64,000 nt of DNA from Glaciecola amylolytica (lineage in GTDB: Bacteria; Bacteroidota; Bacteroidia; Flavobacteriales_D; Crocinitomicaceae): NCBI GenBank assembly GCA_003856375.1, contig CP034120.1, forward strand, positions 1,860,001 through 1,924,000, read 5' to 3'. Below the pieces are notes generated by a model. It made no database searches. It saw nothing but the letters and a program-made list of their open reading frames with translations, and was not told the origin of the DNA. This document shows positions 32,555-42,449 of this stretch, piece after piece (within the stretch, counting starts at the first letter, position 1; every line of letters begins with the position of its first letter). Position numbers and translations under genes: made by a program.

Positions 32555-34483
32555 ATGAATTTTTTAGTGAACGACTCAATTATCAAAGCAGTCAGCTGGA
32601 CATTAATCCATTCGCTTTGGCTGGGACTCGCAGCTGCCTTACTGGCAGGACTAACCCTTTTACTTACAAAAAAAACAACTTCGGCAATCCGATACAATTT
32701 GCTCGCAGGATTGAGTATTGCATTTTTAGTGACAATCGGTTTCATTTTCTATAACGAATTTGAAGCACAAGCACCTGTTTTACAATCGGGTAAATTGATA
32801 AAAAGTGATCTTCAAACAGAACATCTTGTTTCAGTTTCTGACACGGGAATGAAGGAAGAGGCGAGTTCACCGCTTTCAGTAATATCTACATTCATAAGCA
32901 ATTATGGTTCTTGGATTGTTTTTATTTGGTTTATCATTTTCATTTTCAAATGCATTCGAATGACTGGCGATTTACGGCAGGTTTATCGGGCACGAAATTA
33001 TCAAACGATTTCTCCACCGGAAATGTGGCGGAAACGGGTTTCAGAACTCCAGGATTCACTCCGGATCAAACGCAGTGTTCGATTACTTGAATCCAAATTA
33101 GTAACGATTCCATCAGTAACAGGATTCTTCAAGCCCGTTATTTTGGTACCGGTCGGATTGTTGAACAATATTCCTCAAGATCAGGTAGAAGCTATTTTGT
33201 TGCACGAGCTTGCACACATTCGCCGCAGTGATTATGCAGTCAATCTCATGCAAACATTCATTGAAATCTTGTTTTTCTTTAATCCCGGTGTTTTGTGGAT
33301 TTCATCCTTGTTGAAAGACGAACGTGAAAATTGCTGTGATGATTTAGCAATCAGCGTTACAAACAATAAGAAAGAATTTGTCAATGCCTTGATTTCCTTT
33401 CAGGAATACAATATGAACACACAGCGTTTCGCCTTGCAATTTGGCGATCAGAAAATGAAGCTGGCCGACCGTGCAAAAAGAATTCTTTTCAACAGTAACA
33501 AGATGCTCAGCGTCCGTGAAAAGTACTTTCTGTCCGCTTGTGTAGCAATGAGTGTGGTTCTCTTTCTCGTAATTTTGAACGTGAATTCCTCTTCTGCACA
33601 AGAAATTAAATTGCCTGCATTGGATACTCTGGGTAACGCAAAGTACAATCCGAAGGAGATTCCTGAAGGAACTTCCATTCGATATGTGGATGACGTGAAA
33701 GGAAAGAAGTCTCACGTATACATTTTTAAGAATGATGGAGTACTGTATCAGATTCCTGATAATTTGGAAAATTTTAAGGTTAACGGAGAATTGATTACCG
33801 GAAAGGACCGGGAGAAATACCTTCCTCAAATCAAACAATTGATTGACGGTTATGAAAGAGCCATTGCTTCTGAAGGAGTTGATGGGTATGCAGCCGGTGA
33901 CTATCCGGAAATTGAAGTGGATCTCTCAGAAGAACAAAAAATCATTGATGAAGCGTCCCGAATAATAGACTCACACTCGGCAATCATAGACAAGCATTCA
34001 GCGGTCATTGATAAACATGTCGCAATTATTGACAAACAGGTAAAGATCCTGGAAGCCGAAACCAGCAAAAAGAGCGGGGAAATAAACTGGAAAAAACACG
34101 ATGAAGCACAGCGCCGCATCGAAGAAGAACAGATTAAGATCCAGGCCGAATCAGAGAAGATTGATCTCGAAGCACGCAAAATTGACGAACAAGCACGTAA
34201 GATCGATGAACAGTCGCGCAAGATTGATGCGAAACTGAAATTACAGCAGGAAAAAGAACTGAAATCAGCTCATTCAAGCGGTATGTCTCTTGACAAAGAT
34301 ATCACCCAAACGATTATGAATGATCTGAAAAAAGCGGGTTACAATGGAAAGATCAATTCCCTCGAACTGAACGAGAAAGCCTTAATAATTAACGGAAAAA
34401 CACAATCCGAATCACTTTTCGAAAAAGTAAAAAAACACATCAAACCCGGCATGCGCATCTTACACAATATTGATACGCATTAA
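32555..34483 (+). CDS. M56 (BlaR1-type) membrane metallopeptidase with repetitive C-terminal coiled coil
   Basis: The 642-residue protein has four membrane segments in the M56 arrangement, and the zinc motif HELAHIRRSDY (His217, Glu218, His221) with a further Glu in the next helix. It lacks the penicillin-binding sensor domain of BlaR1. Instead, the periplasmic part from about residue 345 has a beta-rich region and then (residues 465-570) a highly repetitive helical stretch of seven-residue units: IIDSHSA, IIDKHSA, VIDKHVA, IIDKQVK, then LEARKIDEQARKIDEQSRKI. Partner of the BlaI-type repressor. The sensed signal is unknown. Confidence 0.88.
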   Translation: MNFLVNDSIIKAVSWTLIHSLWLGLAAALLAGLTLLLTKKTTSAIRYNLLAGLSIAFLVTIGFIFYNEFEAQAPVLQSGKLIKSDLQTEHLVSVSDTGMKEEASSPLSVISTFISNYGSWIVFIWFIIFIFKCIRMTGDLRQVYRARNYQTISPPEMWRKRVSELQDSLRIKRSVRLLESKLVTIPSVTGFFKPVILVPVGLLNNIPQDQVEAILLHELAHIRRSDYAVNLMQTFIEILFFFNPGVLWISSLLKDERENCCDDLAISVTNNKKEFVNALISFQEYNMNTQRFALQFGDQKMKLADRAKRILFNSNKMLSVREKYFLSACVAMSVVLFLVILNVNSSSAQEIKLPALDTLGNAKYNPKEIPEGTSIRYVDDVKGKKSHVYIFKNDGVLYQIPDNLENFKVNGELITGKDREKYLPQIKQLIDGYERAIASEGVDGYAAGDYPEIEVDLSEEQKIIDEASRIIDSHSAIIDKHSAVIDKHVAIIDKQVKILEAETSKKSGEINWKKHDEAQRRIEEEQIKIQAESEKIDLEARKIDEQARKIDEQSRKIDAKLKLQQEKELKSAHSSGMSLDKDITQTIMNDLKKAGYNGKINSLELNEKALIINGKTQSESLFEKVKKHIKPGMRILHNIDTH

Positions 34484-34526
34484 AGCATGTCTTTAGTACA
34501 GTTTAGACATCAGTAAGTTAAAGATG

Positions 34527-34556
34527 AAAGCTCCGATAGTAACATGTCGGAGCTTT
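34527..34556 (+). terminator. Stem-loop terminator after the M56 gene
   Basis: AAAGCTCCGA / TCGGAGCTTT (10 bp) with a 10-base loop; the T-run after it is weak (GTTGTTATTTAT). Confidence 0.65.
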
Positions 34557-34735
34557 GTTGTTATTTATATCGCTTCAGTATCAACCCGGGATTTCCAATA
34601 GGAGAGGAGAGCCTTCTTTGAACACCCTTATTTCGGTTTTTAATTTATTGATTCTATATGCAATGGAACATAAAGTTGTTCCTATCTTTGGAAAGATAAT
34701 TTACATAACAACTGCTTTATTTTTGAGTATGCATC

Positions 34736-35443
34736 ATGAAGAATCCGATTCTTTTTTTCTTGATTTTATTGTTTTTCAGTAGTTGTGCTCTATTTAGAAA
34801 AACTGCAAAACAAGAGCTTTCCGATGGATTGTACACCAAAAAGTCTCCATCCAATAAGTCACGTGTGTATGTAAATGTATCAGAAGAAACCATTTACTTG
34901 TATCCAACAATCAGACAAAATAATGTTTGTGTAATCGACACTTTAAGTCCTTCTGAGGTCTATTTACCAAAACTTCAAACCAGAGAAAAAATTGACTTTA
35001 AACTTTCACAAACCAGTTTTGATATAGATTTCTTCACCATTCCTTTTAAACTTCGATTTGCTGAAAAAGAAGTGCCACCACAGTTAAACGCGAATATTAA
35101 TGGAGCTGTCTATGTAGGATGCAGAAGGGATATTTATAAAATAAAGTACCACGCAAACCCTTTAAAGATGAACATCCGAAAAACCAACCACTTTGGTTAT
35201 TCGTTGGGATTTTTCACAGGTTTTGGTAATACATATATGTCGCCCACCAACACCAATACTATTTTACAACAAGAATACGATGGAATCGTTTGGGGGAAGG
35301 GAATCGCGGGAATAATCGGGATTAATAATTTTACGATTGGTTTAACTCTTGGTTTTGATAATTTACTTGACAAAAACAAAAGTATCTGGATCTACGAAAG
35401 CAGACCATGGCTCGGGCTCGCCTTTGGACTGAATTTGAATTAA
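34736..35443 (+). CDS. Hypothetical outer-membrane lipoprotein
   Basis: The protein has 235 residues, a lipobox ending FSSC (Cys17), then a beta-rich body with no known domain. The C-terminal 80 residues alternate polar and hydrophobic with many aromatics and glycines (FGYSLGFFTGFGNTY, WGKGIAGIIGINNFTIGLTLGFDNLL, WLGLAFGLNLN), as in outer-membrane barrels. Location inferred as cell envelope; function not recognised. A -7-like TATTTTTG lies at 34718-34725. Confidence 0.6.
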   Translation: MKNPILFFLILLFFSSCALFRKTAKQELSDGLYTKKSPSNKSRVYVNVSEETIYLYPTIRQNNVCVIDTLSPSEVYLPKLQTREKIDFKLSQTSFDIDFFTIPFKLRFAEKEVPPQLNANINGAVYVGCRRDIYKIKYHANPLKMNIRKTNHFGYSLGFFTGFGNTYMSPTNTNTILQQEYDGIVWGKGIAGIIGINNFTIGLTLGFDNLLDKNKSIWIYESRPWLGLAFGLNLN

Positions 35444-35467
35444 AGCTTCGTTCGAAAACCCTATTTA

Positions 35468-35926
35468 CTACTTCTCACAACTCTTCTTCAAAATATCCAG
35501 CGCCTTTGGCCAGGTCTCGTCAAAATAGGAAGCATACTCGTCTACCGTATCCACTTCAGCTGTTACACGTGTTCCGTTCGCTGTAGCTTCAAAACGATAA
35601 TTTTCATGAGCTCCTTTCCAACCGTCCACTTTTTCTCCTTCCGTTATTTCCACATCTTTTTCCAGGATGCCGTAGTGCTCAATAGACACATATTTCCCCG
35701 GATCATTTTCAGCAATACGGGCAATCATTCCTCCCTTGCTGCCATCTTCCGATATCCCGATGAACAGGATCTTGTCCCCCTTGTTCCATCCACCTTCCCA
35801 GGAAGAGGTCGGATTGAAAGCAGCCGTCCATTGTTCGTAAGTGCGCTTGTCACTGAGTCCGAGCATTACATCGTGAACGTGTTCCGGAGAAGCGAAAATT
35901 TCTTTGGTATAACTGAGTTTTTTCAT
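35468..35926 (-). CDS. SRPBCC family protein
   Basis: The start was set at the ATG at 35926 (152 residues), because a longer in-frame ATG (36019) would add 31 residues not in the family. A single START/Bet v1-like domain: KEIFASPEHVHDVMLGLSDKRTYEQWTAAFNP, then GWNKGDKILFIG, EHYGILEKDVEITEGEKVDGW and a last helix ETWPKALDILKKS. Ligand and partner unknown. It converges with the 34736-35443 gene. Confidence 0.8.
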   Translation of the reverse strand: MKKLSYTKEIFASPEHVHDVMLGLSDKRTYEQWTAAFNPTSSWEGGWNKGDKILFIGISEDGSKGGMIARIAENDPGKYVSIEHYGILEKDVEITEGEKVDGWKGAHENYRFEATANGTRVTAEVDTVDEYASYFDETWPKALDILKKSCEK

Positions 35927-36093
35927 GTGAAAGTCGTTTATAGATTGTTTAAGGTACGGAAGATTTGGGTAGGGAGCAAGGGGTGTAAGTGTGAAATAAA
36001 GGAAAATAAGTTTCCCCATTAGTGATTGTTTTTATTCTATTTGCAATTTGAAAATCTAATACTTAAATTCGGATCCTAAATTGTTACCTACAA

Positions 36094-36606
36094 ATGAAGC
36101 TATTCATCACACTATTGCTCCCTTTAATATTATTCACATTTACCAATTGCGAAAGCAATTCCCAATCCAATAATTTCCGTGACGAATTCACTAAAGGTTC
36201 TCCTGAACCCGAAATAGAAAAGAGCCCTGAAGAACTAAGAGCCGAACTAAAAGCTTCTGAAGAAAATTCACCTTTAGAATACTTGTCATGCGGTCAAGTC
36301 AGAATGAGTCCGCAGGAAAGACAAACAAGAAGCGCCGGACTGTTTCACGATGCAGAATATGAACCCGATGGGGCGATTTTCAAAGGAACTATCAACAATA
36401 ATGCAACTTTAGGCAGATACAAGGATGCGCGAATCAAAATTCTTTTTTATTCTCAAACCAATACACTCATTGAGGAACAATCTTATGTAATTTATGAATA
36501 CCTGGAACCTCAATCAACAACCAGCTTCTCATTCAAAACTGAATCATACCCACAGGCTTATGAAAATTTCAGGGTTGAGCTAGTAGGAGCTAGTGTGGCA
36601 GAATAA
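36094..36606 (+). CDS. Lipoprotein with FxLYD-like domain
   Basis: The 170-residue protein has a lipoprotein signal ending in TFTNC (Cys19). After an acidic linker the last 85 residues form an immunoglobulin-like fold: FKGTINNNATLGRYKDARIK, then ILFYSQTNTLIEEQSYVIYEYLEPQSTTSFSFKTESYPQAYENFRVELVGA, in the pattern of FxLYD domains (a conserved -N-A-x-x-x-x-DVxVxVxFYD-like run). Expected to be anchored in a membrane facing the periplasm. No enzyme motif. Confidence 0.6.
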   Translation: MKLFITLLLPLILFTFTNCESNSQSNNFRDEFTKGSPEPEIEKSPEELRAELKASEENSPLEYLSCGQVRMSPQERQTRSAGLFHDAEYEPDGAIFKGTINNNATLGRYKDARIKILFYSQTNTLIEEQSYVIYEYLEPQSTTSFSFKTESYPQAYENFRVELVGASVAE

Positions 36607-36776
36607 TGTTAGGGAAAATCAATTTATCCTATAATGTAATTGCGTTATGTTAATATAGCTTTGGTATCAGACAGAGATTGACGGCAGGAGGGAAGGTCTA
36701 AGATTTCATTTCAAAAGGGCGCAAAAGGTTTATTCTCCTATATTTAAAGGACTATTCATTAAGAAATCTAATAGTT

Positions 36777-37319
36777 ATGGCCGATACATTTCATTTTTCC
36801 GAAAAGGACCGAAATAATATTTTCGATACACTCAACTATACACGAGATAAAATTGAATCCAACTCGTTAGAAACTCTAGAGAGAATTGCTAATGATCCTG
36901 TAAGTTTCTTTTTAGAAGCTGGGATGAACCAAACTATCAAAAATTGGTTTTTCAAAATACCTGGTCTTTTGAAAGGATTTAGAATATCAATGAAGTCTTT
37001 AGCAAATAACATCCTAGACAGATTAAAAAATACATTTCATGATTGCCAACAATGCATTATCGCAATGCTGTATATGCTTTGGGTAGTAAGAGCAGCTCTT
37101 CGAAATGAATGTGAATCATACGCAAATTTTGAAGATGCTTTTATTGAACTATTTAAAGATAGTTGGATTGGTCAAATCATTTTAGGCTCTGGTTTACTTG
37201 CTAAAGGATTGATTGATCCAATCACCAAAGTTTTAAGATTTGACTGGCGTCCTCAACGTCTTGCTCAATATATCTGCTATAAAGTTGGAATCTGCCCGAA
37301 TCCTTATATTTATGAGTAG
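36777..37319 (+). CDS. Hypothetical protein with hydrophobic central region
   Basis: This protein of 180 residues is unfamiliar. It is rich in helices, with amphipathic segments and possible membrane contact around residues 95-110 (CQQCIIAMLYMLWVVRAALR) and 130-148 (SWIGQIILGSGLLAKGLI). Several Cys (CQQC, CES, CYKVGIC) are spread along the chain. No signal peptide and no recognised domain. About 40 bases upstream there is a short sequence resembling part of 25704-25740, which may be a small repeat. Confidence 0.55.
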   Translation: MADTFHFSEKDRNNIFDTLNYTRDKIESNSLETLERIANDPVSFFLEAGMNQTIKNWFFKIPGLLKGFRISMKSLANNILDRLKNTFHDCQQCIIAMLYMLWVVRAALRNECESYANFEDAFIELFKDSWIGQIILGSGLLAKGLIDPITKVLRFDWRPQRLAQYICYKVGICPNPYIYE

Positions 37320-37522
37320 TATAGAAATGAAATCTTACTTAGACTTATTTGAAGGTGATGTAGTGGTTAATTAAGAATGTGGAATTAGTCCGAATCTGAA
37401 TAACCTGGAAGGGGAGTTTTGGTCCAGAAGAGGGGATTACCTAATAGGTAATTTCTAAATTTCCATCAAATTGGATAATACTTAATTGAAATAAGGATCA
37501 TTTGATTATATCAACCAAAACT

Positions 37523-37559
37523 GAGTAATAAGGATGGAATTTATCCATCCTTATTACTC
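37523..37559. terminator. Bidirectional stem-loop between convergent genes
   Basis: Perfect 16-bp arms (37523-37538 and 37544-37559) with a five-base loop ATTTA. It sits 14 bases after the stop of the 1615-residue minus-strand gene and 200 bases after the plus-strand hypothetical gene. There is no long T-run, but the stem is very stable. Confidence 0.7.
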
Positions 37560-37572
37560 TAACTTATTGAAA

Positions 37573-40500
37573 CTACATTTTTACGATTTGTTCACGATGA
37601 ACACATCTACCAGCCTGCATAATCTCTAATGTATAATTCCCTTTGGACAACTGACTCAATAAAACAACTGTGTCTTTATGAATTATATCTTGTTGTAAAA
37701 TAGTTCTTCCAACATGATCAACTATATTCAATTGACAATTGGATACTGACTCTTCTGAACAAGCAAGGTGTAATTCACTTGTAAACGGGTTTGGATACGC
37801 TTGAAATTCCTTTAAATGCTGATCTTCAATACCTGCACAATTATCTACAAAAACAGAAACAGTATCCGATTTCGTACAATTATCATTATCTGTGTAGGTG
37901 TAACTAATCAAATGTGTTCCTACTCCCGAAATAGTGGGGTAAAACTGATTCCCCACAACTCCTACCCCTGAATAAACTCCTCCCAACGGTATAGAATTAG
38001 GCAATGAAAAAGGACCATTATAAACACAGAAATCATATTGAGACAAGATTCCAAAATCTACCACTAAATCAGAATAGCGAATTACCAAAGTATCCGTATT
38101 TGGTGAAGTAAAAACAAGTTTCAATTCATTTGTCACCCCTGATGCCAATGGAAATGAAAAATGACCATTTACAACTGTTGCAGTTTGATTTATTAAAATA
38201 GTTACATCATTTACGATGATATCAAATGTTACAGTATCCAAATCGTAGTAATCGTTTATCTGAACAAGAACAGTGGAGTCTTTATCACAAAGTAACAGGG
38301 TGTCATCAACATTCAAATAGGAACAGCTATCTACAAAAACTGAAATAGAATCAGAAGTAAAACATCCATATTGATCAGTGTATGCGTAAGTTATATAATG
38401 GCTTCCAATACCTGCAATTGATGGATTGAACTGGTTTGCAAGAACCCCTGTACCAAAATACGCCCCACCGGAAGGAGTTGAATTATCCAGTTGTATTGGA
38501 GCATCATAAATACAGAAATGATCATCTGCGAGTATACCGAAATCAGCTTCCAGATTGGAATATACTATTGCTAGAGTATCGGCATTAGGTGAAGTAAATG
38601 CCAATCTGAATCCTTGGGTCTGAGCTGCATTGATTGGAAATGGAATCGAAAAATGACCATTGACAACTGTTGCAGTTTGATTTATTAAAATAGCTGCTCC
38701 ATTAACAATTACGTCATAAGATAAAGTATTCAAATTGTAATAATCAAATAACTGAATGTCAATCGATTGACTCAATTCACATAGTTTTAAGGTGTCATCC
38801 ACATCCAGGTAACTGCAATCATCCACATTGCAATTCGAATAATACAAAAAAAGCATCACGGAATCCGATTGATAAGTTTGTCCATCAACCGCGACACTTG
38901 TTTCACTGTCTGTATTAACAAACGCGGCTAAATCACCACAGGAGGATACTGCTAATCTGACCGACAACCAAGGTAAGGATTCGTTTTCATCCGCGGTTCC
39001 GCAATCGAATTTCTTTATTGAAACCGGCTTTCCTTCACCATTCAATTTTGTAATAAACACTTGCTTTGTGGGGTGATTCAACCAGGGGTAATCCATATAA
39101 TTAGGCACACTTGTATATTGTAACGAATAGTGTTGTGCTTCACCAGACATTAAATTGACTTCACCAGTCCCCATACTGAAATTGTGCTTAGTTTTACAAG
39201 CTAAATAGGTTTCATTTGTAGCTTCAACATAAACCAGATCTTCGACATGACTATGAGTTCCAGCAGAAAGCCAATTCATCTGATAGTTTTTATCCATATT
39301 AACTACAAACGTTCCTGATTCCATAGGTAAAATGGAATCAAGAATCTGAATTTCATAATTTCCGTATTCATACTGCCAATAAGCCGATACTGTAATATTA
39401 TCATTCTTATCCACAAACATTTTAGGAAGATCATTAAAAACACCCGTATTACTCATATAAGCTGCAGAGCCTGTTTGAGCAAGTTTAGCGACATCATACA
39501 CACCATAATCCGGATGGTACTTCATTACGAAAATCCCGGAAGTAGAAGTAGTCGTCTCTAATTGAGGTTGAGAAGGATTAGATGTGCCTTTATAATTTCC
39601 AATTGCAATTACTTCGCCTGTAGAAAGGACATCTAATTGTGGGGACCAAAAAGAACCATGCGTATAATATGATCCACCTCCATTCATTAAACCACTCAGG
39701 GGAATAAATGTACTTCCTGTCCAAGTCAAATTCAAAGGAGACGTATTGATCAAATTCCCATTATCGCTTGCAAGCGTGTAAAAATCCAAGTTGGCATGTT
39801 CATAAGTTGAAGCATAAATGAAATCTCCATGTACGACAATATCTGTTAGCCTAGCATTTAGTCCGAGTCCTGCGGTAGGAGCAATCATATTTAAATTTTT
39901 GCTCCAAATCAAACCGCCTGTATTTTTGTCAATTTTAATGATGTAACATTCATTTCTCTCCTGATGCCATGAAGAAGGTGTAAATTGAATATAGTCATCC
40001 TGATAAGGTTCATCACCATGGATCCATAATCCGACAACCGGATTACCTTCACTATCAAAATCAATTTCTTCTATAGCAATTCCTGTTATGCCATTATAGC
40101 CTCCCCCAAGATAAGTGGATCGTTTTTCCCAAATAAGATTTCCTGCATGATCGTTCTTCCTTATAATATATAGTGGAACTAATACATTATATAATTTAAA
40201 TGCTCTGATTTCATAAATATTTCCGAACTGATCCATTTTTGTACGATGCAACTTATCCATCTCATGCATCTTTTTTACGATACAAGAACTATCAGGATTT
40301 GGTGCATAATTGGCATAATGTACATAATGCGTTGCTGAAGCATCACAACCTAAAATAGGTTCATTTCGAAGTTTAATACCAAAAAAACCAGTTGTATCAG
40401 CAATAATTAAAGGAGTTTGAGCCGTTTCATTCTGGATATAAACTGAATTCAATTCAGGAGACGACCATAATCGATTTGGAACCACATATGCATTGGATAA

Positions 40501-42420
40501 ATTCACGGTATCCGATTCAATATAAGACCTAGAATGTAATTCAAAAGCTGCTGTACGTCTTTGAATACGGATAGTATCAATTATCTTCTGAGAAACACAC
40601 CCCGCATTATCTGAGATACTCAAATTGACATATAAATACACGTTCCCGTATGTGTCAGGTGTTGAGCTAATATTAATGTCCCAATCAAATCCTTCCAGTT
40701 CAATTTCCAGGGTATCTGAAGCAGATCCTGATGTCAGAACATGTGGACTTCCTGGATTCGACCAACTGTTTGAAGGGAAAAAATCATACGAGTAAGATGG
40801 ATTAGTCCCAGTAATTGGAATAACCGGATTTACTTCTGAACATATAACTGAATCATGGTCAAGAATTGTGAAATCAAATAAATTTGGTCCCACAATGACT
40901 TGTTGATTGATCGTATCGCTGTTATTGTTATCACAATAATTCGTTTTATAAGAAATAATCTGCATAGTTCCGCTAGCTGTTACAGGTAGAGTAGTCGCAT
41001 TGATATTACTTGTTGTCATTGTTACCGGTCCATAGATTAATTGCCCGTTATATAGGATCTTAACCGCTGTGTTAACTGGATTTCCTGCTGATGGGTCAAT
41101 AAAAACATGAAGCGGAGAACCATAACAAACACTTGTATCCAAACTGTATGCAAAGGAATGCGGCATCTGAGGAGCAGTCATAATAACTGATTTAGTAGTT
41201 GTATTTACAACTCCATGGTAATAAGTCTCCAACTTGACATTATAAGTTGTGTAAACACCTAGCGGAGTTGGATAATTCATTGAATTTGAAGTAGAAATCA
41301 ATATATTATTTACATACCATTTAACCGAATCTGCATAATCAGCAATGGCTGAGGCAATAATCGGATCACCGGCACACGGGCCTGGCCCCTGGATATTAAA
41401 ATAGGAAGGGACGTAGACAGCCGGAGCTTGCGTCAAATCAATACGGTAAATTCTACCACTTCCACCGGAGGTTGATGTGATTGCTACACCGTAAGTTATA
41501 CCTAATGAAATTTCTTCAGCCAAATATGATCCTCCGGAGGCCGGGAAACCAAAGTGATATACATTATTTGTAGACGGATCGACTTGATAAAACAGATTCT
41601 GACTATGTGTAATCAGGTTTCCGTTGAAAAAAGCCCCCGTCAAACAAGGATTCCCATTCATAACCAAATTCGATTCAACAATAGCTGTAGTATCGATGGT
41701 ATTTGCTGCGTCCAACAAGAGCATTTGAGTTGTAGAAGCCGTTTTTCTTGCAAATAAGACCCCATTTGACGTAGATGACTCGGCTAGAACATTGACATCC
41801 GGATTAAAGCCAATCGTCAAATTTTGCCAGGTTAATCCATCATCTCCCGAATATTGATAACTCTGTAAATAACCTCCGATTATCCAGGATGCAGAAGCTG
41901 TATTATAACGAACAAAAGAAGAAGATTGACCACCTGACGACAAAGGGAGGAAATTCCAGTTTAAACCCGCATCTGTTGAACGGTAAATCCCATTAATCCC
42001 TGTTACTATAAGGGTATTTCCATTTGCTGCGATATCTTTCAAAGGTTGTGAATAAGACACAGAAAGTGTCTGACTCCAACTATTTCCTCCATCAGTGGTT
42101 CGGACAACAATATATGAAGCAGTTACTGCATTATAACCTACAAGACACATCGTTAATCCTGAAGAAATTGCGATATTCTGTGCTTCAAACTGGTACAATG
42201 GAGATCCAGAACTGCTGTTCAACTGTGTCCAGGTCTGCCCCTGATCAATTGACTTAAACTGCCTCGTTCCACCAACCATTGCAAACCCATACTGATCATT
42301 AACTACTGCGTAATTCAGTTTTGAAACAGGTGAGTTTACCAAGCTAAACACTTGCGATATTGAGTAATTACTAAAACTAAACAAACATATATAAAGATAG
42401 AAAAGATGGTTGCGTATCAT
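37573..42420 (-). CDS. Large T9SS-secreted surface protein with beta-propeller-like repeats
   Basis: The protein has 1615 residues: a signal peptide, then BNR/YCF48-type propeller repeats in the first 350 residues (SIDQGQTWTQL, TTDGGNSWSQTL, STDAGLNWNFL, SGDDGLTWQNL), several immunoglobulin-like segments, an SBBP-like stretch with WSKNLNMIAPT-type strands, and at residues about 1200-1530 two near-identical 164-residue units beginning SYLDVDDTL and SYLNVDDTL. The last 75 residues are a T9SS type A sorting domain (FQAYPNPFTSELHL, LSKGNYTLEI). Expected to be exported across the outer membrane and held on the surface, possibly as an adhesin. Confidence 0.88.
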   Translation of the reverse strand: MIRNHLFYLYICLFSFSNYSISQVFSLVNSPVSKLNYAVVNDQYGFAMVGGTRQFKSIDQGQTWTQLNSSSGSPLYQFEAQNIAISSGLTMCLVGYNAVTASYIVVRTTDGGNSWSQTLSVSYSQPLKDIAANGNTLIVTGINGIYRSTDAGLNWNFLPLSSGGQSSSFVRYNTASASWIIGGYLQSYQYSGDDGLTWQNLTIGFNPDVNVLAESSTSNGVLFARKTASTTQMLLLDAANTIDTTAIVESNLVMNGNPCLTGAFFNGNLITHSQNLFYQVDPSTNNVYHFGFPASGGSYLAEEISLGITYGVAITSTSGGSGRIYRIDLTQAPAVYVPSYFNIQGPGPCAGDPIIASAIADYADSVKWYVNNILISTSNSMNYPTPLGVYTTYNVKLETYYHGVVNTTTKSVIMTAPQMPHSFAYSLDTSVCYGSPLHVFIDPSAGNPVNTAVKILYNGQLIYGPVTMTTSNINATTLPVTASGTMQIISYKTNYCDNNNSDTINQQVIVGPNLFDFTILDHDSVICSEVNPVIPITGTNPSYSYDFFPSNSWSNPGSPHVLTSGSASDTLEIELEGFDWDINISSTPDTYGNVYLYVNLSISDNAGCVSQKIIDTIRIQRRTAAFELHSRSYIESDTVNLSNAYVVPNRLWSSPELNSVYIQNETAQTPLIIADTTGFFGIKLRNEPILGCDASATHYVHYANYAPNPDSSCIVKKMHEMDKLHRTKMDQFGNIYEIRAFKLYNVLVPLYIIRKNDHAGNLIWEKRSTYLGGGYNGITGIAIEEIDFDSEGNPVVGLWIHGDEPYQDDYIQFTPSSWHQERNECYIIKIDKNTGGLIWSKNLNMIAPTAGLGLNARLTDIVVHGDFIYASTYEHANLDFYTLASDNGNLINTSPLNLTWTGSTFIPLSGLMNGGGSYYTHGSFWSPQLDVLSTGEVIAIGNYKGTSNPSQPQLETTTSTSGIFVMKYHPDYGVYDVAKLAQTGSAAYMSNTGVFNDLPKMFVDKNDNITVSAYWQYEYGNYEIQILDSILPMESGTFVVNMDKNYQMNWLSAGTHSHVEDLVYVEATNETYLACKTKHNFSMGTGEVNLMSGEAQHYSLQYTSVPNYMDYPWLNHPTKQVFITKLNGEGKPVSIKKFDCGTADENESLPWLSVRLAVSSCGDLAAFVNTDSETSVAVDGQTYQSDSVMLFLYYSNCNVDDCSYLDVDDTLKLCELSQSIDIQLFDYYNLNTLSYDVIVNGAAILINQTATVVNGHFSIPFPINAAQTQGFRLAFTSPNADTLAIVYSNLEADFGILADDHFCIYDAPIQLDNSTPSGGAYFGTGVLANQFNPSIAGIGSHYITYAYTDQYGCFTSDSISVFVDSCSYLNVDDTLLLCDKDSTVLVQINDYYDLDTVTFDIIVNDVTILINQTATVVNGHFSFPLASGVTNELKLVFTSPNTDTLVIRYSDLVVDFGILSQYDFCVYNGPFSLPNSIPLGGVYSGVGVVGNQFYPTISGVGTHLISYTYTDNDNCTKSDTVSVFVDNCAGIEDQHLKEFQAYPNPFTSELHLACSEESVSNCQLNIVDHVGRTILQQDIIHKDTVVLLSQLSKGNYTLEIMQAGRCVHREQIVKM
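37831..38814 (-). repeat. Two-unit coding tandem repeat (492-base period)
   Basis: Copy 1 is 38323-38814 and copy 2 is 37831-38322, both within the 1615-residue gene. Stretches such as the one encoding AILINQTATVVNGHFS are almost identical at DNA level, which points to a recent duplication of the 164-residue domain. Confidence 0.85.
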
Positions 42421-42441
42421 TGAGGATTAATTATTGGAATG

Positions 42442-42449
42442 CAAATTTA
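42442..42449 (-). promoter_or_regulatory. -7 promoter element of the large T9SS gene
   Basis: TAAATTTG on the minus strand matches TAnnTTTG and ends 21 bases before the ATG at 42420. No good -33 TTTG was found at the usual distance. Confidence 0.45.

Noticed and set aside
33901-34221. A 106-codon minus-strand frame with Ser/Cys/Ile repeats
   Set aside because: It is the antisense image of the heptad repeats in the M56 protease gene.
33940-34240. Closely spaced DNA repeats that might be taken for a CRISPR array
   Set aside because: The repeats are short, in frame and coding, and there are no spacers or Cas genes.
32555-34483. Reading the M56 protein as a beta-lactam receptor BlaR1
   Set aside because: No penicillin-binding domain (no SxxK/KTG motifs in the outer part); only the protease part matches.
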